Shown piece by piece: positions 1 to 5,186 of a DNA stretch of 9,381 nt. Below the pieces are notes generated by a model. It was not told the DNA's origin. It saw nothing but the letters and a program-made list of their open reading frames with translations, and made no database searches. Source of the stretch: Fidelibacterota bacterium. GTDB lineage: Bacteria; Fidelibacterota; UBA2242. The position numbers and the translations under genes are program-made. How positions within the stretch are numbered: position 1 is the first letter of the stretch; each line of letters begins with the position of its first letter. The stretch is from NCBI GenBank assembly GCA_016936335.1, contig JAFGXZ010000037.1, forward strand, positions 1 to 9,381. The letters are read 5' to 3'.

Positions 1-353
1 AAATAGGTATCGAACGGCAGATAGATCATCAGATCCACTTCTGACATTTTCTGGGCGTGTTCAAAACCACTGGGCGATGTAAAACTGGCAACTATCATGA
101 CATCGGAACGAATCGCCTTCAGACCCCGGATAACCGGTTTGGCCTGCTCAAATTCACCCAACGATGCTGAGTGAATCAAGAATACTTCCTTATTTGGAAA
201 TTTCTGTCGCAACCGTTTCAGATGATGCCAACTGATCTTTCGGCCGGCGATACCGCGTTTGACTTTTACATTAAACAAAGCCAGCACCTGCACACCAATA
301 AATACCAGGGGAATCACAAAAATATTATAAATGATAATCCAGAATATCGTCAT
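1..353 (-). CDS. waaA: 3-deoxy-D-manno-octulosonic acid (KDO) transferase, N-terminal part, cut by window edge
   Basis: Transfers KDO from CMP-KDO to lipid A at the cytoplasmic face of the inner membrane, the first step of LPS core assembly. Only the first 117 residues are inside the window; the reading frame is open to base 1. Residues 4-25 form a hydrophobic N-terminal membrane anchor. Residues 61-70 read HSASLGEFEQ, the N-terminal glycosyltransferase motif of the family, with E67 matching the catalytic Glu. TSPSG (92-96) and YLPFD (111-115) follow at the expected spacing. The start is ATG at 353, because an in-frame TAA lies four codons upstream; the Shine-Dalgarno is weak. It begins 36 bases after the polyprenyl synthase stop on the same strand, so it probably belongs to the tatC operon. 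The motif wording resembles Bacteroidetes-type WaaA more than the proteobacterial form (from memory of the family). Confidence 0.9.
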   Translation of the reverse strand, partial: MTIFWIIIYNIFVIPLVFIGVQVLALFNVKVKRGIAGRKISWHHLKRLRQKFPNKEVFLIHSASLGEFEQAKPVIRGLKAIRSDVMIVASFTSPSGFEHAQKMSEVDLMIYLPFDTY

Positions 354-389
354 AATCTTAACTTACATTTTATTTATATCAAAAGGCTG

Positions 390-1370
390 TTAGCTTGATC
401 TCTGCCGGTTAAATGCAATAAATCCAATCAGGGATTTTTTCACTTCCGAATCCGGAAATATTTCCAGTGTTTGCTCTGCTTTTTCGGAAATCTCATTTAA
501 TTTGTCCTCGGTATATCGGATGCCCCCCTTCGAAAATACCAAGGTATTTATTTTTTTTACTTCGTCTGCATGCAATCCCTTTCGAATATCTGCGCGGATT
601 TTCACGCTTTCTGCTTTTCCCATACGGTTCAATACATACAGGAGCGGTAATGTGATCAGATTTGATTTCAGGTCCCGGCCAATCGGCTTTCCGATTTTAT
701 CCTCTTTGGCTGTGTAATCAAACAGATCATCTTTAATCTGAAATGCCATTCCAAGATATTTACCAAAGTTTCCCAATGCCTCGGCCTGTTCAGCATTGGA
801 ACCAACGGATAATGCACCCACCTTGCAACTGCTGGCGAAAAGCGAGGCTGTTTTCAACCAGATCATTCGAAAATAACTCTCTTCGTCCATACCGTTATTT
901 GAACTCTTGGCGAGTTGCATTATCTCACCGGAACTCAAGGCTTCGGAAGTTTTCGAAAGCAATTCCAGTGCTTTGTAATTTCGAAGTTTCAGCATATTTG
1001 TGAGTGAGCGACTAAACAGAAAATCACCCATTAAAACCGATACTTTATTCTGCCAGACTGCATTAACCGAGGGTACACCACGACGGGTTATCGATTCATC
1101 AATGATATCATCGTGGATTAATGTTGCAGTATGGAGTAATTCCACCAGGCTGGCCGATACAATCGTAGCGTCAGTCGGGGTTCCGCAGAGCCGAGCTGAC
1201 AGCAGAACCAGTAAGGGACGGATATGCTTGCTCTTCTGATCAAGAATATAGGCAGCGATATCATTTATCATCCCAACGTCCGATTGAAAGGATGCCGCGA
1301 ATTCCCGGCGGAAAAGGGCTAACTCATCGCTGACCGGCCGGGATAAATCTTCAACACTAATTGTCATCAT
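390..1370 (-). CDS. Long-chain polyprenyl diphosphate synthase (octaprenyl/heptaprenyl type)
   Basis: An all-trans prenyltransferase that condenses isopentenyl diphosphate units onto an allylic primer, giving the side chain of respiratory quinones. It is 326 residues, normal for the family. The first Asp-rich motif DDIID is at 87-91 in HTATLIHDDIID, and the second, DDLFD, at 214-218 after FQIK. The small residues A and T just upstream of the first motif indicate a long product (about C30 or more) rather than a C15/C20 enzyme. KHIRP near 48-52 stands in for the usual GKRLRP substrate site, keeping Lys and Arg. GKPIGRDLKS near 228-237 is also typical. The start is uncertain by one or two codons: the frame allows TTG 1373, ATG 1370 and ATG 1367. 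A GGAAGG Shine-Dalgarno touches the TTG, so an ATG is better. ATG 1370 shares one base with the tatC stop (TGATG), implying translational coupling. Exact chain length cannot be read from sequence, so no symbol such as ispB is given. Confidence 0.93.
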   Translation of the reverse strand: MMTISVEDLSRPVSDELALFRREFAASFQSDVGMINDIAAYILDQKSKHIRPLLVLLSARLCGTPTDATIVSASLVELLHTATLIHDDIIDESITRRGVPSVNAVWQNKVSVLMGDFLFSRSLTNMLKLRNYKALELLSKTSEALSSGEIMQLAKSSNNGMDEESYFRMIWLKTASLFASSCKVGALSVGSNAEQAEALGNFGKYLGMAFQIKDDLFDYTAKEDKIGKPIGRDLKSNLITLPLLYVLNRMGKAESVKIRADIRKGLHADEVKKINTLVFSKGGIRYTEDKLNEISEKAEQTLEIFPDSEVKKSLIGFIAFNRQRSS

Positions 1371-2149
1371 CAACCTTCCAAATGTTCCTGATCCGAATCG
1401 GTTTTTTCCTTACCGGAAGCAAACCGGGATACGACAATACTTAACTCATACAGAAAAAAGAGCGGCACCCCCATCAGAATCATACTGACCGGATCGGGAG
1501 GAGTAATAAAAGCCGCCAGAATCAGAATAATAATAACCGCGTAGCGCCAGGATTTGCGCAGAAATGCCGGTGTTATCAAATCCATTTTTGTCAATATGAA
1601 CGAGGCTATCGGCATTTGGAAAATCAGACCGGATGCCACCAACATCTGCATCACAAATTTCGCATAGTAATTGATTGAGATATTTTTTTTAACATCGGGA
1701 GATCCGATGGCTGTAAGGAATTTAATTGCGAAAGGCACTAAAACATAATATGCAAAGGCGACACCCACCAGAAAGAACAGGCTAACACTAATAACCAGCA
1801 GCGGACCCCATCTTTTCTCATCAGCATACAATCCCGGGGCAACAAACGCCCAGAACTGATAAGCAATCACCGGAATGGAAATTACCATCCCCATCACCAG
1901 GGCTACTCCAAATTTCAACATCAGCATACCCTGCACTTTTAACACCTGGACTGTCATATCCGGCTGAAGCATTTTGGAGGGCTTTAATAACAATTCAATA
2001 AAATAATCCGATACCATAAAACAGATAATCGTAAACACAATCACACTGAACAATATTTTCAGCAGACGCCAGCGTAATTCTTCCAAATGATCTAAAAATC
2101 CCATCTCTTTCATTTCGCCTTTCGGAGAATTTGCGTGATCTGTCTGCAT
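1370..2149 (-). CDS. tatC: Sec-independent protein translocase subunit TatC
   Basis: The integral membrane receptor of the twin-arginine pathway; with TatA/TatB it exports folded proteins carrying RR signal peptides. It has 259 residues, close to E. coli TatC, and about six hydrophobic segments. The cytoplasmic N-terminal motif FLDHLEELRWRLL (18-30) and the loop motif PGLYADEKR (105-113, including E111) belong to the twin-arginine recognition surface. TPPDPVSMILMGVPLF (216-231) followed by LYELSI is the characteristic C-terminal signature. At the place where E. coli has the intramembrane Glu of F-E-x-P, this protein has Gln (FQMP, Q178), a substitution I believe occurs in other TatC proteins. 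The start at 2149 has no good Shine-Dalgarno. ATG at 2113 (Met13), preceded by AAAGG, is a real alternative and would still keep the HLEELR motif. No tatA/tatB gene is nearby. First gene of the tatC-prenyl synthase-waaA run. Confidence 0.95.
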   Translation of the reverse strand: MQTDHANSPKGEMKEMGFLDHLEELRWRLLKILFSVIVFTIICFMVSDYFIELLLKPSKMLQPDMTVQVLKVQGMLMLKFGVALVMGMVISIPVIAYQFWAFVAPGLYADEKRWGPLLVISVSLFFLVGVAFAYYVLVPFAIKFLTAIGSPDVKKNISINYYAKFVMQMLVASGLIFQMPIASFILTKMDLITPAFLRKSWRYAVIIILILAAFITPPDPVSMILMGVPLFFLYELSIVVSRFASGKEKTDSDQEHLEG

Positions 2150-2237
2150 AAATAATTATCTGAGTGAACGATTAAAATCAAAATAACCTCTAAATATAAT
2201 TATCCCATCCCAGAAAAGCAGTTTTTATTGAAGCAGC

Positions 2238-2267
2238 TTGAATTTTCATAAAATCAATGTATATTGG
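2238..2267 (+). promoter_or_regulatory. Candidate promoter of the SGNH hydrolase gene
   Basis: TTGAAT at 2238-2243 and TATATT at 2260-2265 are 16 bases apart, which fits a sigma70-type promoter. Read in the Bacteroidetes style this is TTG-N19-TATATTGG, one mismatch from TAnnTTTG. Start codon at 2298. Inferred from sequence only. Confidence 0.4.
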
Positions 2268-2297
2268 ATATGAATTTAACATTGAAACAGGTGACAC

Positions 2298-3002
2298 ATG
2301 AACAGATTTCTTATAGTAAAAATCACTCTTGCCCTGATTTTAATTTCGTTATTTCTCCACCTTCAGCTTTTTGCCGAACTCCCCGATCCTGATCCATTAC
2401 GCTTTGCCAAAGAAATAAACATCTTCACAGAATGGGATCAGAAAAATAGTTACCCGGCCAATGCGGTTCTGTTTGCGGGCAGTTCCAGTATTCGACTCTG
2501 GCAAACGCATACCGCCTTTCCGAAATGGCCAATTATTAATCGGGGTTTCGGAGGTGCCCATATTTCCGATTTGTTACATTATTATCAGGAAACAATAAAC
2601 GTGTACTCCCCCCGGGTTATCGTTTTCTATTGTGGTGACAATGATGTTGCCGCTGGAAAGCCAGTCCACCAGATTCTGGATGATTATATCGAATTTATCA
2701 CCAAAATTAAAACCGACTCCCCTGATATTCGTCTGATTTATCTCCCGGTAAAACCAAGTATCAGTCGCTGGGATAAGTGGCCACTCATGGATCAACTGAA
2801 TCAAGAGATAAAGCGTTTCAATGCCAGTGATTCAAATCTCTACTACAGCGATACAGCCGCACCGATGTCAGTGAATGGAAAAAAACCCTGTCCCGAATTA
2901 TTCATGGGCGATGGCCTGCACCTGAATCAAGCCGGATACGCCCTATGGACTTCAATTCTGACACCGATTTTACAAAAGGTCTATGACGACTCAATTAAAT
3001 AA
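2298..3002 (+). CDS. Secreted SGNH/GDSL-family hydrolase (esterase/acylhydrolase-like)
   Basis: A predicted exported serine hydrolase of the SGNH superfamily, 234 residues. Residues 1-26 form a Sec signal peptide (basic start, hydrophobic core, likely cleavage after LFA-26). The four SGNH blocks are all present in order: block I FAGSSSIRLW (59-68), with S63 the likely nucleophile in the G-x-S position; block II with the Gly at NRGFGG (81-86); block III GDND (113-116), with N115 as oxyanion-hole Asn; and block V DGLH (205-208), supplying catalytic Asp and His. The GSSSI wording in place of GDSI is typical of a lipase/acylhydrolase subgroup whose members often act on acetyl groups of carbohydrates, but the substrate here cannot be named. 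ATG 2298 is preceded by AGGTGA. The gene is monocistronic: divergent from tatC across 148 bases, and convergent with the CRP-like gene. Confidence 0.88.
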   Translation: MNRFLIVKITLALILISLFLHLQLFAELPDPDPLRFAKEINIFTEWDQKNSYPANAVLFAGSSSIRLWQTHTAFPKWPIINRGFGGAHISDLLHYYQETINVYSPRVIVFYCGDNDVAAGKPVHQILDDYIEFITKIKTDSPDIRLIYLPVKPSISRWDKWPLMDQLNQEIKRFNASDSNLYYSDTAAPMSVNGKKPCPELFMGDGLHLNQAGYALWTSILTPILQKVYDDSIK

Positions 3003-3011
3003 TAATCCACG

Positions 3012-3045
3012 AAATAAAAACGGGACAGCATAAATACTATCCCGT
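3012..3045 (-). terminator. Intrinsic terminator of the CRP-like regulator gene
   Basis: On the minus strand, arms at 3045-3037 and 3028-3020 form a 9-bp stem (ACGGGATAG with CTGTCCCGT, one G-U pair) with an 8-base loop, followed by a U-rich tail (TTTT-A-TTT to 3012). It lies 28 bases after the regulator stop codon. On the plus strand the G-U becomes an A-C mismatch and no T tract follows, so the terminator works in the minus direction and is weak at best for the convergent hydrolase gene. Confidence 0.85.
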
Positions 3046-3072
3046 CGTCAAATTATTAGTATTTAACTGCGA

Positions 3073-3750
3073 TTAACCAAATTCTTTTACAAATTCATCA
3101 TAGTTTGTGATCACCAAGCGGCGGCCCTTACGCTGGATCCAGCCTTTGACCTCCAGCATTTTCAACATCCGTGACACTGTTTCCCGGCTGGTCCCGGCCA
3201 TATTGGCGATATCCTGTTGAAAAGGAAGGCTTTCGATCACCACCTGACCCATTTTAATTATGCCTAAATCTTCGGCAAAGCGAATGATACTCATGGCAAT
3301 CCGGCTCTCGGCGTCGCTAAGTGACAATCCTTCAATCTGCTGATCGGAACGTCTCAAGCGAACAGCCATTTCCTGAAGCAGGGTTATAGCGATCTTGGGA
3401 TGTTTTTCCAACAGGTCCAGAAAATCGCCACGTTTCAGAATAAAGACCTCCGAGTCTTCCAGGGCGATGACATTCGCGGAACGACTTTCACCATCAAAAA
3501 TCGACATTTCACCAAAGAAATCACCTTCTCCCAAAATGGACAAAATGACTTCGCGACCGTCATCACTGAGACGGGTAATTTTTACGCTGCCTGAGTTTAG
3601 AATAAACAGCGTATCACCCACATCCTCTTCCATCAGAATCATGTTGTTACGCTTGTAAATCCGTTTTTGCATCAGGTCAAAGATTTTTTCGAGAATCTCG
3701 TCTCTCAGATCAGCAAATAACGGGATGTTTTTTAGCACGGTATCGTTCAT
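3073..3750 (-). CDS. CRP/FNR-family transcription regulator, CRP-like with intact cyclic-nucleotide pocket
   Basis: A 225-residue DNA-binding regulator with an N-terminal cyclic-nucleotide-binding beta-roll (about 10-125), a dimerisation helix (about 118-145) and a C-terminal winged helix. The phosphate-binding cassette reads FGEMSIFDGESRSA (79-92), so the Glu and the Arg90-Ser91 pair that hold the cyclic phosphate in E. coli CRP are kept. There is no cysteine at all, which rules out an FNR-type iron-sulfur sensor. The helix-turn-helix is at about 177-198; its recognition helix SRETVSRML keeps the Arg, Glu and Arg (189, 190, 194) with which CRP reads GTGA, so a CRP-like operator is expected. 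ATG 3750 has GGGAGA seven bases upstream. It lies 74 bases after the YtfJ-like gene on the same strand and ends in an intrinsic terminator, so it may be transcribed alone or as the last gene of that unit. The regulon is unknown. Confidence 0.92.
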   Translation of the reverse strand: MNDTVLKNIPLFADLRDEILEKIFDLMQKRIYKRNNMILMEEDVGDTLFILNSGSVKITRLSDDGREVILSILGEGDFFGEMSIFDGESRSANVIALEDSEVFILKRGDFLDLLEKHPKIAITLLQEMAVRLRRSDQQIEGLSLSDAESRIAMSIIRFAEDLGIIKMGQVVIESLPFQQDIANMAGTSRETVSRMLKMLEVKGWIQRKGRRLVITNYDEFVKEFG

Positions 3751-3773
3751 TTTTTTCTCCCTCGCTGAAAAAT

Positions 3774-3787
3774 AGGTGGAGTCACCT
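3774..3787. promoter_or_regulatory. Short palindrome upstream of the CRP-like gene, possible operator
   Basis: AGGTG-GAGT-CACCT: two perfect 5-base inverted arms with a 4-base centre, 24 bases upstream of the regulator start codon. The spacing differs from the classical CRP site (GTGA-N6-TCAC). It could be an autoregulatory site, a leader hairpin or chance. Confidence 0.25.
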
Positions 3788-3799
3788 TAAAATACAAGA

Positions 3800-3828
3800 A
3801 AAAGTTACATGGATTAACAATAAATCAA
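3800..3828 (-). promoter_or_regulatory. Weak candidate promoter of the CRP-like gene
   Basis: On the minus strand, TTG (3828-3826) is followed 18 bases later by TAACTTTT (3807-3800), one mismatch from the Bacteroidetes -7 box TAnnTTTG. The TTG overlaps the stop of the YtfJ-like gene. This would let the regulator be transcribed independently. Weaker match than the rpsT and hutH promoters. Confidence 0.3.
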
Positions 3829-4178
3829 TCCTTAGTTTTTCCCTTATCTGAACCTTTGGATTTACTAAATTTTTTCAGGATTCCCGGGATCATTTCGATG
3901 ACCTTGGCGATATTATTATCCTTAAGGCTGTGCACCCGGACATTCTCGTCCTCAATCATGATAATGGCTACCGGTTCAATGATTGCACCGCCTCCGGTTC
4001 CGGTTCCCGAATCAGCGTCCCCTTTTGACTTGCCGCCGCCGGCTCCGAAGCCAAAAGATATTTTTGTCACCGGAATCACCGTTGCCTTTCCGACAGAAAT
4101 AGGTTTTCCGACGACCGTTTCGGAATCCACCAGTGTTTTCAATTTTTCTAAGAGTGTATCCAACAGGTTTTCAACCAT
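3825..4178 (-). CDS. YtfJ/GerW-family protein (Spore_YtfJ-like), 117 aa
   Basis: A small protein of the family named after Bacillus YtfJ (GerW), which takes part in spore germination there; its biochemical role is unknown and homologs occur in non-sporulating bacteria and archaea. Residues 4-18 look like an amphipathic helix (LLDTLLEKLKTLVDS). Then comes the family core: VVGKPISVG (22-30), VIPVTKISFGFGAGGG (34-49), a Gly-rich low-complexity stretch (50-64), and EPVAIIMIEDENVRVHSL (68-85). The last 17 residues are Lys/Ser-rich. ATG 4178 has GGAGG five bases upstream; ATG 4181 is only two bases away, so 4178 is preferred. The frame stays open upstream to 4328, but that part is antiparallel-free shadow of the DUF2953 gene with no ribosome site. 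It overlaps the DUF2953 gene by 8 bases, implying coupled translation. No signal peptide, so probably cytoplasmic or membrane-associated through its partner. Confidence 0.85.
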   Translation of the reverse strand: MVENLLDTLLEKLKTLVDSETVVGKPISVGKATVIPVTKISFGFGAGGGKSKGDADSGTGTGGGAIIEPVAIIMIEDENVRVHSLKDNNIAKVIEMIPGILKKFSKSKGSDKGKTKD

Positions 4179-4833
4179 CATAACCTCCTTTTTTTTTAAT
4201 CCGCAAACGCTGCCTGTATTGCTTATAGACAAAAATAAGTACTGCAACGTATTGAACCAAATAAATAATACCATCAATAGTAATTTCCCCAAACACTCCC
4301 GTGCGCTTAAAATCGCCCCTAAGCGCAACAGTTTCCATTTTTTTTATCGTGTATTTAAATATATAATAAGTGGAAATGAACAACCCGGTTGCTACAGGAT
4401 TGGAAAAACCGACCGCCAAATCTACAGATAATGTTTTAAATTGAATCGGTCTTATTAATCGGGGAAACACTTTTCGAACGATCGTAATCCAATCAATCAC
4501 GTTCAATTTGGATTTGGAGGATTTTTTTATTTTTTTCTCCGATTTCTTTACGGGTGGCTCCGGGGATTTTTGACCCATTTCTTTCAGTAATTTTGTATAT
4601 ACCGGAATTCTGATGCCGATAAATGCCAAGATCAGGTGAAGTGTTTCCCGCTCCGACTTTAAAAATAATTGTATCGCGCCAAAATAGAGCGAAACGACTC
4701 CCGAAAATCGTTTTTCATCATCGCTAAGGTCTCCGTTAAAGCGAAAGCGGATGGGAATTAAAATCGTTAAAACAACGGCTCCCAGCAATGCACAGAACAG
4801 GATTAATAGCAGTTTTAAGATAAAAATAAACAC
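4171..4833 (-). CDS. DUF2953 membrane protein (YtfI-like)
   Basis: A 220-residue protein of unknown function resembling Bacillus YtfI (DUF2953). Residues 2-28 form a strong N-terminal membrane helix. A middle domain (about 30-85) with alternating hydrophobic residues follows, then a Lys/Ser/Pro-rich linker (about 88-108, KKSEKKIKKSSKSK). The conserved-looking core is VDLAVGFSNPVATGLFIS (137-154), which matches the family's G-x-x-(D/N)-P-A-x-T-G region. A second hydrophobic segment lies at about 189-203, followed by a strongly basic tail. The start is GTG 4833; an in-frame stop lies nine codons upstream. AAAGGA is present but 13 bases away, so the start is less certain than for neighbours. The family assignment rests on the TG-containing core, the topology and its position directly before a YtfJ-like gene, the same order as in Bacillus. 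Divergent from rpsT. Confidence 0.75.
   Translation of the reverse strand: MFIFILKLLLILFCALLGAVVLTILIPIRFRFNGDLSDDEKRFSGVVSLYFGAIQLFLKSERETLHLILAFIGIRIPVYTKLLKEMGQKSPEPPVKKSEKKIKKSSKSKLNVIDWITIVRKVFPRLIRPIQFKTLSVDLAVGFSNPVATGLFISTYYIFKYTIKKMETVALRGDFKRTGVFGEITIDGIIYLVQYVAVLIFVYKQYRQRLRIKKKGGYDG
4182..4197 (-). promoter_or_regulatory. A9 tract and Shine-Dalgarno at the DUF2953/YtfJ junction
   Basis: On the minus strand nine consecutive A residues (4197-4189) run straight into GGAGG (4188-4184), then TT and two ATG codons at 4181 and 4178. GGAGG decides the YtfJ-like start at 4178. The same A9 encodes Lys-Lys-Lys in the DUF2953 protein. Confidence 0.7.
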
Positions 4834-4850
4834 AGAATCTGATTTTTCCT

Positions 4851-4881
4851 TTGATATTCAGGTTTGATATAAATAAATTTG
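4851..4881 (+). promoter_or_regulatory. Promoter of rpsT, Bacteroidetes-like layout
   Basis: TTGATA (4851-4856) and TAAATT (4874-4879) lie 17 bases apart. In Bacteroidetes terms this is TTG-N20-TAAATTTG (4874-4881), an exact match to TAnnTTTG. Predicted transcription start near 4887 gives a leader of about 27 bases ending in a strong Shine-Dalgarno. Confidence 0.55.
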
Positions 4882-4902
4882 CGGCCTGTTTGAAAACTGT
4901 TG

Positions 4903-4909
4903 AAAGGAG
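4903..4909 (+). promoter_or_regulatory. Shine-Dalgarno of rpsT
   Basis: AAAGGAG four bases before ATG 4914. It fixes the start there, although the reading frame is open back to 4851; the upstream residues do not resemble S20 and overlap the promoter. Confidence 0.85.
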
Positions 4910-4913
4910 TTTA

Positions 4914-5168
4914 ATGAGCAAGAATTTGTCAGTTCAAAAACGAATTCGCCAGGCCGATAAAGCCCGGTTACGGAATAAGCATTACAAAACTTTAATGAAA
5001 TCCATGATAAAGAAGGTAAAAACCGCCGGTAGCAAAGAAGAAGCGGAACCACTGTATCGCGAAGCAGCCTCAATTATCGACTCCATCGTCGGAAAAGGCA
5101 TTATTCACAAAAACAATGCCGCTAATAAAAAATCCAAGCTTGCTGCTCATATCGCCAAACTTACGTAA
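4914..5168 (+). CDS. rpsT: 30S ribosomal protein S20
   Basis: A primary 16S rRNA-binding protein of the small subunit, 84 residues, normal for S20. The N-terminal part SVQKRIRQADKARLRNK (6-22) is the conserved basic RNA-binding start (compare S-A-x-K-R-x-R-Q in other S20), and the C-terminal KGIIHKNNAANKKSKLA (61-77) matches the family signature KGxIHKNxAxRxKSRL. Lysine and arginine are spread throughout, as expected of the helical bundle that lies on rRNA. It is a single-gene unit with its own promoter, divergent from the DUF2953 gene and convergent with guaB, whose stop codon is 18 bases away. No hairpin-plus-T terminator is visible in that gap. Confidence 0.97.
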   Translation: MSKNLSVQKRIRQADKARLRNKHYKTLMKSMIKKVKTAGSKEEAEPLYREAASIIDSIVGKGIIHKNNAANKKSKLAAHIAKLT

Positions 5169-5186
5169 TACTATTTTCCTCAATAC

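Noticed and set aside
3774..3787. Reading the palindrome as a canonical CRP site
   Set aside because: The half-sites are GTG-N4-CAC, not GTGA-N6-TCAC, so it is kept only as an unspecified inverted repeat.
4179..4328. 50-residue N-terminal extension of the YtfJ-like protein
   Set aside because: It is the out-of-frame reading of the DUF2953 gene; AGGAGG before ATG 4178 marks the real start. Kept only as a possible slippage product.
3856..4431. A 191-codon open frame on the plus strand antisense to the YtfJ-like and DUF2953 genes
   Set aside because: Low-complexity translation with a Pro-rich stretch mirroring the Gly-rich repeat of the opposite strand, no ribosome site, and both opposite-strand genes are supported by family motifs and Shine-Dalgarno sites.
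4851..4913. 21-residue N-terminal extension of S20
   Set aside because: The segment is the promoter and leader; AAAGGAG lies directly before ATG 4914, where S20 similarity begins.
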